Assembly: GCA_003255065.1 (NCBI GenBank)
Contig: QAOA01000060.1
Location: forward strand, 322,601-386,600
DNA length: 64,000 nucleotides
Direction: 5' to 3'
Source of the DNA: Cercis canadensis
Taxonomy: Eukaryota > Streptophyta > Magnoliopsida > Fabales > Fabaceae
Shown: positions 34,718 through 45,822 of the stretch, in pieces
Position numbering within the stretch: the stretch's first letter is position 1
How the letters are laid out: each line of letters starts with the position of its first letter
Notes under the pieces: generated by a model
Databases searched by the model: none
What the model was told of the DNA's origin: nothing
Seen by the model: only the letters and a program-made list of their open reading frames with translations
Translations under genes and position numbers: made by a program

Positions 34718-37700
34718 ATGAATGCTGAGGTAGGTTTCACTCAAATTTCTCCACCAATCTTTGATGGGGAAAATTATTAGATATGGACAGTGCGTATGGA
34801 AGCCTTTCTTGAAGCCTTGGATGTTTAGGATGCTGTGGAAGATGCAGATTTTCATGTTCCAGCTTTACCAGATGACCCCACAATGGCTCAATTCAGAAAT
34901 CACAAAGATAGAAAAGCAAAGAAGACAAAGGCAAAGGCCATTCTTTTTGCAGCAGTCTCACCCTCAATTTTCACCAGAATTATGACGCTAACATCTGCAA
35001 ATGCCATTTGGAATTATCTCCGAGATGAATATCAAGGTGATAAAAGGATTAAAGGCATGAAAATGCTTAATCTTATCAGAGAATTTGAAGTACTTAAGAT
35101 GAAGGAGTCAGAAACCATCAAAGAATATTCTGACCAGCTTCTTAAAATTGTAAATCAAGTAAGATTACTTGGCACTGAACTTTCTGATTCTAGAATTGTT
35201 CAAAAGCTTCTTGTAACTGTACCAGAGAGGTTTGAAGCCTCAATTTCTGCTTTAGAAAATACTAAGGATCTATTGAGTATTGCTTTGGCAGAAGTAATTC
35301 AATCTTTGCAGGCCACTGAACAGAGAAGACTCATAAGACAATAGGGTACAGTTGAAGGAGCTCTGCAGTCAAAGCACCAATCCGGTGGCAAGGGAAAGAA
35401 AAAGAAAAGCAAGGACATAGTTGCAATTGGAGATGCTACTTCTAATAACAATAATAGTAGAAGCAAAAAGGAAAGAATTCCACCTTGTAAACATTGTGGT
35501 GGCAAATCTCATCTTTATTTCAAATGCTGCAGGAGACCTGATGCAAAATGCAATAAATGCAACCAAATGGGGCATGAGGCAGTAATATGCAAAGCAAAAA
35601 TTCAACAAGCAGCTATTGAAGCAAAAAATGCTAGTCAAGAGGAGCAAGATCAGCTTTTTGTTGCAACCTGTTTTTCCAGCAGCAGCAACTCATGTGAATC
35701 CTGGTTAATTGATAGTGGCTGCACCAACGATATGACCTATGACAGAGAGTTGTTCAAAGAATTGGAGAGCACTGAAGTTAAATGGGTCAGAATTGGAAAT
35801 GGTGAACACATTCCAGTAAAAGGAAAAGGCACTATAGCTATAACAAGCTACTCAGGTACAAAAATTCTTACTGATGTTTTGTATGTACCTAATATTAGTC
35901 AAAACTTACTCAGTGTTGGACAGTTACTTGAGAAAGGATTCAAAGTTATTTTTGAAGACAAATGTTGCATAATCAAGGATCCAACAGGCCAAGAAAAGTT
36001 CAAGGTTAAAATGAGGAGCAAGAATTTTTCATTTGATCCAATGAAGGAGGAGCAAGCTGCCTTCCCAGTTACAGCAAGCTCAACTGATCTTTGGCACAGG
36101 AGGTTAGGTCATTTCCATCATTTGGGAATGAACTACATGCTGAGAAATCAACTTGTTCGTGGAGTACCTACCTTAACAGCAAAATTAATTGAATGTGAAG
36201 CATGTCAATTTGGAAAGCAAACAAGGCAACCATTCCCTGAAGGTGTTTGGAGGGCCACACAAAAGCTCCAGCTAGTTCACACTGATCTTGCTAGTCCACA
36301 AAGAACTCCATCACTAAAAGGAAGTCTCTATTATATCATTTTTATAGATGATTTAACCAGAATGTGCTGGATTTATTTTCTTAGATACAAATCAAAGGTT
36401 GCATAGGTGTTTTAGAAATTCAAAGCTCATGTAGAAAACCAAAGCAGGTGTAATAATCAGGTTCTAAGGTCTGATAATGGGAAGGAATATGTCTCAAATC
36501 AATTTCAACAATTTTGTACTGAGGCTGGAATAGAACATCAGCCTTACACTTCTCAGCAAAATGGAGTGAGTGAAAGGAAAAATAGATCAATCATGGAGAT
36601 GGCTAGGTGTATGCTGCATCAGAAAGACTTACCAAAGAAATTTTGGTCTGAAGCTGCAAATACTGCTGTGTTCATTCAAAACAGGCTGCCTACAAGAGCT
36701 GTGCAAAATCAAACACCATTTGAAGCTTGGTTTGGTTTCAAACCTTCTTTGGATTTTTTTTAAGATATTTGGTTGTTTATGCTACTCACATGTGCCTCAG
36801 GTTAAGCGTGATAAACTTAACAAAAGAGCAGAACCCGGAATATTTATTGGCTACAGCACCATCTCTAAAGCTTATAGAATTTTTCAGCCTCAAACAGAGA
36901 AAATCCTAATAAGTAGAGATGTGTACTTCATGGAGGACGAAAAATGGAGTTGGAATGACTCAAAGGAAAATCAAAATCCTCTGCTGGTACTTGAAGACAC
37001 AGTAGATGATCCACCTGTTAGAGGCACCAGATTGCTCTCTGACATCTATCAAAGAAGCAATGTGGCAGTGTGCAATGTAGCAGTGTGTGAACCTGCAAGC
37101 TTTAAGGAAGCTATGATGGACCAAAGATGGTTGGCTGCAATGCAAGAAGAGCTGTCCATGATTGAAAAAAATCAGACCTAGGAACTAGTTCAAAAACCTC
37201 ATGATAGAAATGTCATAGGTGTCAAATGGGTGTTCAAAACAAAATTCAATCCTAATGGTTCAATAAACAAGCACAAAGCAAGGCTTGTGGTAAAAGGTTA
37301 TGGACAAATATTTGGGATTGATTATTCTGACACTTTTGCTCCTGCTGCCAGACTTGATACAATTAGACTGCTACTTGCCATTGCAGCACAAAAGGGATGG
37401 CAAATGTTTCACATGGATGTCAAGTCGGCTTTTCTCAATGGACTTCTGCAGGAGGAGATTTATGTTGAGCAGCCAGAAGGTTTTGTAATCAAAGGCCAGG
37501 AAGACAAAGTTTACTTGCTAAAAAAGGCTCTTTATGGCTTAAAGAAAGCACCAAGGGTCTGGTACAGCAGAATCAATGATCATCTGTTGAGTTTGGGCTT
37601 TCAAAGAAGCCTATCAGAAGCTACACTCTATGTTAAGCATTCTGGTACAGAAATTCTAATTATTTCTATGCATGTTGATGATCTTTTGGTGACAGGAAGT

Positions 37701-38633
37701 AATGCAGCACTTATTGATGAATTTAAGCAAGAAATGCTGAATGTTTTTGAAATGATTGATCTTGGTCTTATGACCTATTTCTTGGGAATGGAGATCACTC
37801 AAGGGAAGCATGAAATTTTTATTTGTCAAAACAAGTATGCAAAGGAGATCCTCAAGAAATTCCACCTTGATAACTGCAAAGAAATGAACACTCCTATGAA
37901 TCAAAAGGAGAAGTTCAGCAAGGAGGATGGGGCTGATAAAGTTGATGAAGCTCATTTCAGAGGATTAATAGGGTGTTTAATGTACCTTACAGCAACAAGG
38001 CCTGACATCCTATTTGCAGTAAATATTCTGTCAAGATTCATGCATTGTGCAAGTGAATTGCACTTTAAGGCAGCAAAAAGAGTTGTAAGATACATCAAAG
38101 GAACTGTCAATTATGGAGTGAAGTATTGCAAGGAACAAAATTTCAGATTATTCGGTTATTCTGATAATGATTGGGCAGGTTCTTTGGATGATATGAAGAG
38201 TACTTCAGGGTACTGTTTCAGTATGGGTTCAAGTGTTTTCTCTTGGTGTTCCAAGAAGCAAGAAATAGTAGCTCAATCAACAGCAGAAGCTGAGTTCATT
38301 GCAGCAACAGCAGCTGTCAATCAAGCTATTTGGTTGAGGAATATTCTAGCAGATTTACGTTTGGAACAAGACCAAGGCACAGAAATCCTGGTGGACAATC
38401 AAGCAGCAATTTCAATCTCACATAATCTAGTGTTCCATGGAAAGACCAAGCATTTCAATATCAAATTGTTTTATTTGAGAGAAGTGCAGGAAAATGGAGA
38501 TATAAGTCTGGTTTATCACAAAACAGAAGACCAAGCTGCTGATATTTTTACTAAGTCTTTTTCACTTAGTAGGTTTGAGTTTCTGAGAAATAAACTTGGA
38601 GTTTGCAGCTTCCAAGGCAAGGAGGAGTGTTGA
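34718..38633 (+). pseudogene. Copia gag-pol polyprotein, inactivated
   Basis: The reading frame starts at ATG 34718 (MNAEVGFTQISPPIFDGENY). In order it contains: a gag region; a zinc knuckle CNKCNQMGHEAVIC; protease with LIDSGCTNDM; GAG-pre-integrase with LWHRRLGHFHHLGM and CEACQFGKQ; an integrase core with RSDNGKEY and QQNGVSERKN; reverse transcriptase with KARLVVKGYGQ, DVKSAFLNG and MHVDDLLVTG; and RNase H with STAEAEFIAATAA. It ends at the polypurine tract. Six in-frame stops, all TAG, occur at 34778, 34826, 35342, 36404, 36413 and 37179. A one-base insertion in a T run near 36755 shifts the frame. The element cannot make its own polyprotein. Confidence 0.93.
38612..38627 (+). other. Polypurine tract
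   Basis: CCAAGGCAAGGAGGAG directly precedes the 3' LTR. It is mostly purine and ends GGAGGAG, as expected for second-strand priming. Confidence 0.7.
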
Positions 38634-38900
38634 AAACGTGCCTTAGGAATCTGTCAAAGTTTGTTTACTAGTTGTTACTGTTAGTGGGTTGTTAGTTCCT
38701 ATTTTTCTGCTAAGCTGTTATTTTACTTAAGTAGTGGACTATGTTGTTAGTTGTGCTAACTAGAATTTTGGGGCATGATCCTTTATTCTAGCATCTTTTA
38801 TGTGTATTTAAGTCTTAAGTTATCTTCAATAAAATTATTCTTAGCAGCTCATATTCCTTCTTGTTGTTTTCTGCTGTACATTTCTGTTTAAAAAACAACA
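38628..38900 (+). repeat. 3' LTR of copia element
   Basis: It is 273 bp, from TGTTGAAAACG to AAAACAACA, followed by AGCAG. It lacks the 23-bp stretch seen near the end of the 5' LTR. Confidence 0.9.
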
Positions 38901-38905
38901 AGCAG

Positions 38906-39427
38906 AAACGTTTTGCATCCATGTTCAAAATAATCCCACTATCAGAAACCCAGAAGTGATAATATCTAAACCTAAGAATTTATATTCAGAGCACAATAAT
39001 ATCACAGCCCCTTGGCTCAGACTTTCCCTTGGCATTTCAAGATACATCATACACAATACTCTCCATTATAAACAAGTGAAAAAGGAAAAGCCACTGTTTA
39101 ATTTTCTCCAAGTTAGTTCAACATTGAAAGACAAACATCAAAAGCAACCACCCTCGGGAAGGTATGGGCCTCCATTCATATTTGCCAAATCTTGAATTGA
39201 TAGAGAAAATTAATCATTTGAAAGAAAGTAATTCTGAGAACCTTGAAAAATCTTGAATATAAACAAGTAACAAAGCAAAAGCCACCGTGCTATTTCATCT
39301 TACTTCATTAGTTCGATTTTATAAGATAAACAACATAAATAGCCACCCTTGGGCAGGTTTGATCTAAATTTATAATCTGCCCAATCCTCAATTGATAAAC
39401 AAATTGCATCATATGGGAGAAAGCAAA
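38906..39427. other. Intergenic / 3' UTR of the LYR gene
   Basis: No ORF of note. The part next to 39428 is probably 3' UTR of the minus-strand LYR gene. Two weak copies of a local repeat (caaccaccctcgggaaggt and agccacccttgggcaggt words) lie about 190 bases apart. Confidence 0.4.
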
Positions 39428-41127
39428 CTAAGCAGCTTTAGGACTCTTGCTGAATTTACGACCAGACATTTGCTCTGACTCATACAGTATGTGGTTTATA
39501 AGTCCCCTTGCAGCACTGCAAAACCAGAAACCAAGCGTCATTAGGTGCTGAGAAGAAGAAACCATATGTACACTGTCCCTGTATGCATGCATGTATTTTT
39601 TAACACCAAATAATCTATCCTTTCGTTCTTCCCTCCCCCTTTCTCCATATAAGGAGGCAAAGAAAAAGAATGGTAAAAGAGTAGGAATCTAGAAGATATG
39701 CACCAAAAAAATGCAATGAAGTAGAAGAACAAGCTTACTCATCCTTAAACTTTTGAATCTTCTCTGGGTCTGTCTCATGCATGTTTTTCTTAAATTGCTG
39801 TCTCACCATATCAACAACAAGTTCTGTATTATGTTGCTGCAATGGCAAACATGTAATCACTGAAATAAGTTTCACACATCTATTAGCAAATGAGTAAAAT
39901 CATATGAGAATTCACAAAACAAGTTTCACACATCCTTTAGCAAATGAGTAAAATCATTTGAGAATTCACACATCTTTTCTTAATAAAACTTACCATAATT
40001 TCGTTACTTTAGCATTACCTTACAATGACATACAACACAAGGATTCTTGAAATTTTCCCCACTCCTTTTCTTTCAATAAGCAAGATATAACCACAATACA
40101 TAGACCCTTTTTTCTCCAAAGTGATAATCTTTTTACAACTAACTCTCTGAAACCCTAACTTCTTACAGTAATGAAAAAAAAATCAGAATACCTTACTTGA
40201 TTATTTCTTTCATCCCAAAGTAATAAACAGTAGTTCTACCAACCCTCTGACAGCAGAACTTAGAAAGCAAAAACATTAGCACAATAAATTATAGAGCGTA
40301 ATCTTCTCATGGAACTTGAAGCTTCTCTAATCCTTTCACATGAAAATTTCTGCAACGCCACCTCTGTTTGACACTTGGTCAAACAATTTTTATTTTCTTT
40401 TTTCTTCTATTTGGCAAGTGACATGAGCAAAAGGGATAAAATCAAATCTATAAAGCGGAGGAGCTCTTTTTTTCTGTCCCTATACTTGCAAACTAAAGCA
40501 CCACAAAGTCTGAGATGAATGGCAGTTATTGCTATCATAATCATCCCATTACCATCCTCAAGTAGATACTGTATTATCAGAATAGTTTAGGAGAGCATCT
40601 GGCACTTCAACAAAGTTGTTTACAAGAACATGGGATGCAGGTATCTCCTTATTGAAGTTCTCATCCATACTTAAATTACTTTTATAGGCTAACGACAGTG
40701 ATGACTTATTTACAGAGCTATAAAGATCAAATTTTGGTTTTGACCGACGGCATTTTAGAAGAAACACATCACTTCAAATGCACTTCTTCACGCGTAATCC
40801 TATTCAATTTTGTTGGCAGCAATAAGCTCCCATTGGAGCTGAAGTGTGAGTTGGTGCGTGTATGTGCATGACCAAGAGAAAGAGATAGGGAGACCGGCAT
40901 ACCCGATGACCAATATATTTAGCTCTTCGTAGGCATTCGCGGTAAAGCTAAAAGAAAGAAACTTGTATCAGCTACAATTTCAAACATAAACACAAGGAGT
41001 GTAGATAGGACTCTTAAAATAATAGAAAAATAAGAAAAAAAACAAAAAAGAGAGAATGTTTTAACTATCTCACCCTAATGACATTGTTGGCCAGCTCAGG
41101 AGGTAGCGCAGTTTGAAGAGACGGCAT
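39428..41127 (-). CDS. LYR-motif (complex1_LYR) small protein, LYRM9/At3g19508-like
   Basis: Minus-strand gene, 94 aa. Coding exons in order of transcription are 41074-41127, 40903-40947, 39739-39836 and 39428-39515, all GT-AG and in phase. The protein begins MPSLQTALPPELANNVIR. The second exon starts exactly at the LYR motif, LYRECLRRAKYIGHR. It is followed by VVDMVRQQFKKNMHETDPEKI and by the phenylalanine-bearing helix and tail (IQKFKDDAARGLINHILYE). LYR proteins are mitochondrial-matrix helical proteins that work with acyl carrier protein in respiratory-complex and Fe-S assembly. The size and LYR...F pattern fit the LYRM9-like group, but its exact partner is unknown. A leader intron with a GC donor is likely. 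Each exon is too short to be seen as an ORF. Confidence 0.85.
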
Positions 41128-41162
41128 CTTTACTAAAGATTTCTTTCAAATTCTACACGGAC

Positions 41163-41435
41163 CTGCGAAAAAGACAAGCTAAACTATGTTAAAGAGCACA
41201 ACCGTAAATTGAACAAAAACAAAATAAATTTATGATCTCCTAATATGATAGAAATTCGAGAAATGATGTCTTTGTTAATCAACGGAAGTTAGACAGATTT
41301 GCACAGCGCATAGAGACAATTCATCGAACAATTTACAGCTAGAAAGATGGAAAGTACTATTGTTCTACTCGAATTTGACACGCAGGAAATCGTGAAAAGA
41401 AAAAGCAGAAGCAGGATTGCAGCATTAGCACTTGC
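41163..41435 (-). other. Probable leader intron of LYR gene with GC donor
   Basis: On the minus strand, TGAATCAG is followed by GCAAGT (donor at 41435), the exact GC-donor consensus. TTCGCAG at 41163 is a good acceptor 35 bases upstream of the AUG. The likely leader exon is 41436 to about 41510. Confidence 0.4.
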
Positions 41436-41651
41436 CTGATTCAGAAAATGAAACAGAAGCTGCAGAATCAACTCCGAGTCCGGCGTAGCAGCAGGATGGG
41501 ACTATCCACCAGAGAGAGCACAAGGAAAGGAAATAAAGACACAAAAGGAAAGCCGACTCGGCGTTTTGGCTGGCGTGAAGTAAACGACTGAGCGTTTTTA
41601 TTTTAAGCTAGAAACTTGGGCACAATATTTTTTAGTTTTGATCACGGCTCT

Positions 41652-42121
41652 TTGATATGAATATTACACTTTACAAATAAATTTACCAATCAATAACAGT
41701 TTTTAATTTAATTCTTTAAATATTACAATTTTTAAATAATTAAAAATAAAAAAATAAAAAAATAAAAAATCATAATCGACATGTGGAGACCACCAAACAC
41801 GCCAATAGCTAAGCGGGGTATCCATGTCAAACATGCCAATAACCCCATAATGTGTCCTTTCTTGTTGCCTTATATAAGAATAAAAAAAAAAAAAAAGGAA
41901 AAGCTATTGGCGTGTCCCAAGTTAGTCAAAATTAGAAGGTAGGAGATTTAACTATGAAGGGACACACCAAATGACTATTAGCGTGTCCTATGTGGACATG
42001 TCTTGTAGCCATTGACGTATTCGGTGGTTCCCATATATCTAAAACTGTAATATTTAGGTAATTAAATTAAAAAATGTGATAAATATGTAATTTTGTTGCT
42101 AAAATATAATATTCAGGTCAA
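41652..42121. repeat. Fold-back MITE upstream of LYR gene
   Basis: The two ends are inverted copies over about 150-190 bases each. TTGATATGAATATTA at 41652 pairs with the complement of TAATATTCAGGTCAA at 42107-42121. Further in, tttaatttaatt, aaatattacaattttta and accaccaaacacgccaatagc pair with their right-arm counterparts. The centre (41870-41900) is an A tract. There is no ORF. It lies about 130 bases upstream of the probable LYR-gene start. Confidence 0.75.
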
Positions 42122-43127
42122 TTAACCTTTTGATCACTTAATTTTAATATTTTTGAATAAATCTTTGTATAAAAAATTGTTGCTCTAACCTCTTTGATTC
42201 TCTTCACAATCTTAAATTTGAAGAATCTAGAATGTATGAAAGGACTAAATTAAAAATTCTAAAATAAACAAAAATTCAATTTACAAAACTAAAAATATAG
42301 GAAGCTTTATAAATAACTGTACAAAAGATCTACAAAGCTAAGGAATTTGCACTGATTATACAAAAAATCTCCAAATTTGTTACATTAGGTTTGAATCCCA
42401 GAGACATAGGAAGACAGCCATTCGACATGCTATTAAGCAAAAGAATTAATGGCGGGTCCTCCATGTCCTATGATATTGGTTGCATTTGAAGATCAATTAT
42501 GTTATTTGGATTCGGTGGACTTGCCCAAAATATATAGGTTTTGAGATTAATGATATATACACAAAACTTTAGCCACAATAATTGTACCAAAAAAGATAAT
42601 GTAGAATTCAAATAGAGTACTAGGGATTGAAATTTTCTCAAAAAGAAAACAATCTTCTCACTATCATTATTATAATTATTAGTTTTTTTTTATCCAAAAT
42701 ATATTTGGGAACAATGAGGATTTGAACTAGGTCTCATTTATCAACTCATCTTTTTAATTTCACACCATACCCTGCAAATGTAATTTCAAAGTGAAATTAT
42801 TATTGCTTCATTTTTAAACTCATTTTCAAGACATCTAAAATGTTTTTGGAGCCACATATTTTAACCAAATCAATGCGGAATCAGAAATTCACTTACATAA
42901 TATAAATATCAAATCAAGATATTACAAAGTAGGTCCAAAAAAATAAACCCAATTCTATCTCTCATCACACAATAAGGGAATACACCCAAATAGGGATGAA
43001 TCCTAAGTGACAAATATAGAACCACAATCATCAACACATAATAATGGCTATCTGCTGGGCTCTATACATATAGTATATAATATAATATCATATATCTATA
43101 TAAGCAACCAAATTTTAAAGTACTTTT
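42122..43127. other. Intergenic; 3' UTR of the polygalacturonase
   Basis: AT-rich, no gene seen. The last 200-250 bases before 43128 are probably 3' UTR of the minus-strand polygalacturonase. Confidence 0.5.
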
Positions 43128-45822
43128 TTAACTGCATTCATATGCTGAGGGCTCTCCAATAGTCTCAGGGTCACCATCTCGTAAGCAATTAATTGGGGGT
43201 ATAGTCAAGGTCTCTTGCATCCCATAAGCATTCCAACAGAAAGGGTCATCCAATAGTTCTCCTTCATGTGGCAAAAGCTCAACTTCAGAAAGTGTTATGT
43301 TTGTGCAAGCCACTGTGTCACTGCAGGCAAAGTGTATAGGAGGGGTTCTCACATCATAAGTGCCCTTGATGTTCCTATACGACACGTCGTTCACATGGAC
43401 TGCTGAAGTCTGGTTTAGACATTCCTTGGACAAACAGTAGTATTGGTCTATAATAATGCAGTTCCTGACGTTCTCCATTTGGATATTCTCAAATCTGAAG
43501 CCTGTCACTGAGCCCGTTCCACCTTGCCATGTCTTAATCCTGAGCCCATTGTCTGATTCCTTTATGATAGCGTTCCGTACAGTTAAGTTTGAGACACAGG
43601 CTTGAGAATTGTGAACACCAAGACTTCCAATGCTGTTGAAAACACAACATGAAGCTTAATGAAGCATTCTAAGGTTAGCCTCATACAAAAATTACTATTA
43701 GTATTGTAAAGGTTAGCCTCATGGAAAACTAAGTTTAGTGAAGCATTCTAATTTCTAGGTTCCCTTTGTTAAATGTAAGATGTTGCTAACCACTTTATCA
43801 TGTGGGTTCCCTTAGTTTTTCCTGTTCTAAGTCTGATTTAAGTGTTACTGCTGTTTTTGGTTGGCCAAGTTGGGGAAAGATGTTGCAACTCTGGACTCAT
43901 GTGAAAAACAGAAACTGTTGTCATATTAATGCTTGGCAGTTTAGATCAATCCAACTGTTAAAAGTAATAGATCACAAATGAGGAAAACAATACAAAACTA
44001 TTCGGAGAAAATATAGAGGACTGAGGACCATTTCAAGGTTGAAGCATTTATCACAGGTCACAGCCTTTACTCAAAAGTTTACTTTCTAACCTAACTCCAC
44101 CCTTCCTTTTTTGCTTTTCTTAAATGGGAAATTGAAGATGAGTTGGAGATCCCTTCCAGCTTCATCACATTCATGCTAGTTATAGTTATTCCACATTCCT
44201 TTTGCTTTTAGAAATTATATTAGAATCATATATAGTTTGAATGAATCCTAGGAAGGAAAAAAGGTTAAAAAAAAAGAGCACGAATATGCTAGTTAACAAA
44301 CATTATTTGGTACTTTTCTTTTTGGCTAATCATCATTAGTTGGTAATCAACAACCAAGATTTAAGTTTAAAACTTTAAATAAGATAAGAATTTGCACCTA
44401 ATCCCATGACTAGGCCCACAAGTGACTCCCTCTATGTCCACATTTGCACAGCCAGGTCCAATTGAAATGCAATCATCGCCTGTATAACCAATGTTGTAAA
44501 ACTAGTCATTTGGCACATTAAAAAACATACCAGAAAACAGAACCAAGCTGCTAAATTTGGCAATTAAGGTATTGTGTTTTAGGCTTTAGTACCATTGCTT
44601 ATCATGGAGTTGTATATCCCAACATCCTGCGAGTTCTCTACATGGATTCCGTCAGTGTTGGGGCTGAGTTTCGGCGAAGAAATGGACAGCTTGTCTATCT
44701 GTACTCCTTGGCAGCCATCGAATTTCATGTGGAACTGAGGACTGTTTTGAATTTTCAGTTCACTGACCACCAAATTGGAGCTCATGAAGAACCTTATCAT
44801 CTATAAACAGAAAGTGAGAAATAATGGTAAGTAAGACGGTTAAAAACAAGCACAAATGGTTAATGCTTGAGTTGAATTTCGAGTAGTTATACTCACTGCA
44901 GGGCTATCGCATGGTCCTGACACTGTTTTTCCATCTGGTCCCTGAAATGAAATTCCGATTTGCTAGCTCTTAGTGGGATTTCTCATTCCATTGAACATCA
45001 AATTAATACAGAAATCATTGGCTAAAAGTTAATTAGTAATAGGATCAAGGTATGATTACCCTGTGAGGTTTGCAGGGCATATCCCACCACTGTTCTCCAT
45101 TGCCCTCTATGGTTCCTTTCCCAGTGAAAGTCATTTGATCAAGTTTATAAAACACGAGCCATTGCTTTCTGCTATCTGATTTTGGCCACGAATCTGGTCC
45201 ATCTGGTGGCATAAGTGTACCGTCCACCTATTACCATTTGAACCACATTAGTGAAAAGTACATATAAGGATCAAAATTTATACTTAGTGAAAATATAAAC
45301 AAGGAAAACACTTACTTGAAACACTAGTCCTGGCTTGCATGGACCTGAAAAGATAGTTGAAGTAATTATGAAACAGTAATTTTCAGGAGCCAGAACAACC
45401 CCTGACTCTACTGCACAAGCTGCTTTCCATGCTGCCCTGAATGCAGCAGTGTCATCGGCGACACCGTCTCCGACGGCGCCGAAGGATGTAACATCAAAAA
45501 CACTGTCTGTAGTGGACTTCCCATGATCACTTGGAGTTAGATATGGATCAGAAGGAACAGTGGGAGCATTGGAAGGTGGTGAAGTCTCATCTAGGTCAGG
45601 GGAGGGAGCAGGGGGAGGCTCAGAAACGGGGGAGCTCTTCTTTTCCTTCCTGTGATAATGGTGTCTTCCTTCCACATTTCCCAAATTGTCAATGAAAAGG
45701 ATCATAGCAATCCAAATTATCAAAAACCCACGAAGGAGATCCATGAGGAGCGATGAATTTGGCACTGAACTAATTTCTGCGTAATGTGGAACCACTAAAT
45801 GCTCCTGAGGCGGTCTCTGCAT
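43128..45822 (-). CDS. Secreted GH28 polygalacturonase, At1g48100-like
   Basis: Minus-strand gene. Exons in transcript order are 45316-45822, 45060-45227, 44897-44941, 44593-44800, 44398-44479 and 43128-43632, all GT-AG and in phase. The frame is 504 aa from ATG 45822. A second ATG at 45744 ([18 protein letters not shown]) opens a clear signal peptide and is the likelier start, giving 478 aa. A Pro/Ser-rich spacer ([18 protein letters not shown]) follows. GH28 motifs are in order: SPNTDG (Asp290), GDDC (Asp311, Asp312), SHGIS (His334) and RIKTW (Arg368, Lys370), numbered from the long start. These are the catalytic and substrate residues for hydrolysis of homogalacturonan in the cell wall. 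A TATA box lies at 45961-45966. The start of exon 1 and all the upstream DNA are repeated beyond a gap at 49027. Confidence 0.94.

Larger units (their letters stand above)
34316..38900 (+). mobile_element. Complete Ty1/copia LTR retrotransposon, decayed
   Basis: The two LTRs start TGTTGAAAACG and end ACAACA or ATAACA. The element is flanked by the 5-bp target duplication AGCAG (34311-34315 and 38901-38905). The left LTR is 34316-34611 (296 bp) and the right is 38628-38900 (273 bp). The difference is mostly a 23-bp indel near the 3' end, plus several point changes that I estimate at 2-3 percent, so insertion is not recent. A primer-binding site and polypurine tract are present and the internal order is gag-protease-integrase-RT-RNaseH, the copia order. 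It lies in the sense direction about 600 bp behind the borate exporter stop. Confidence 0.95.
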
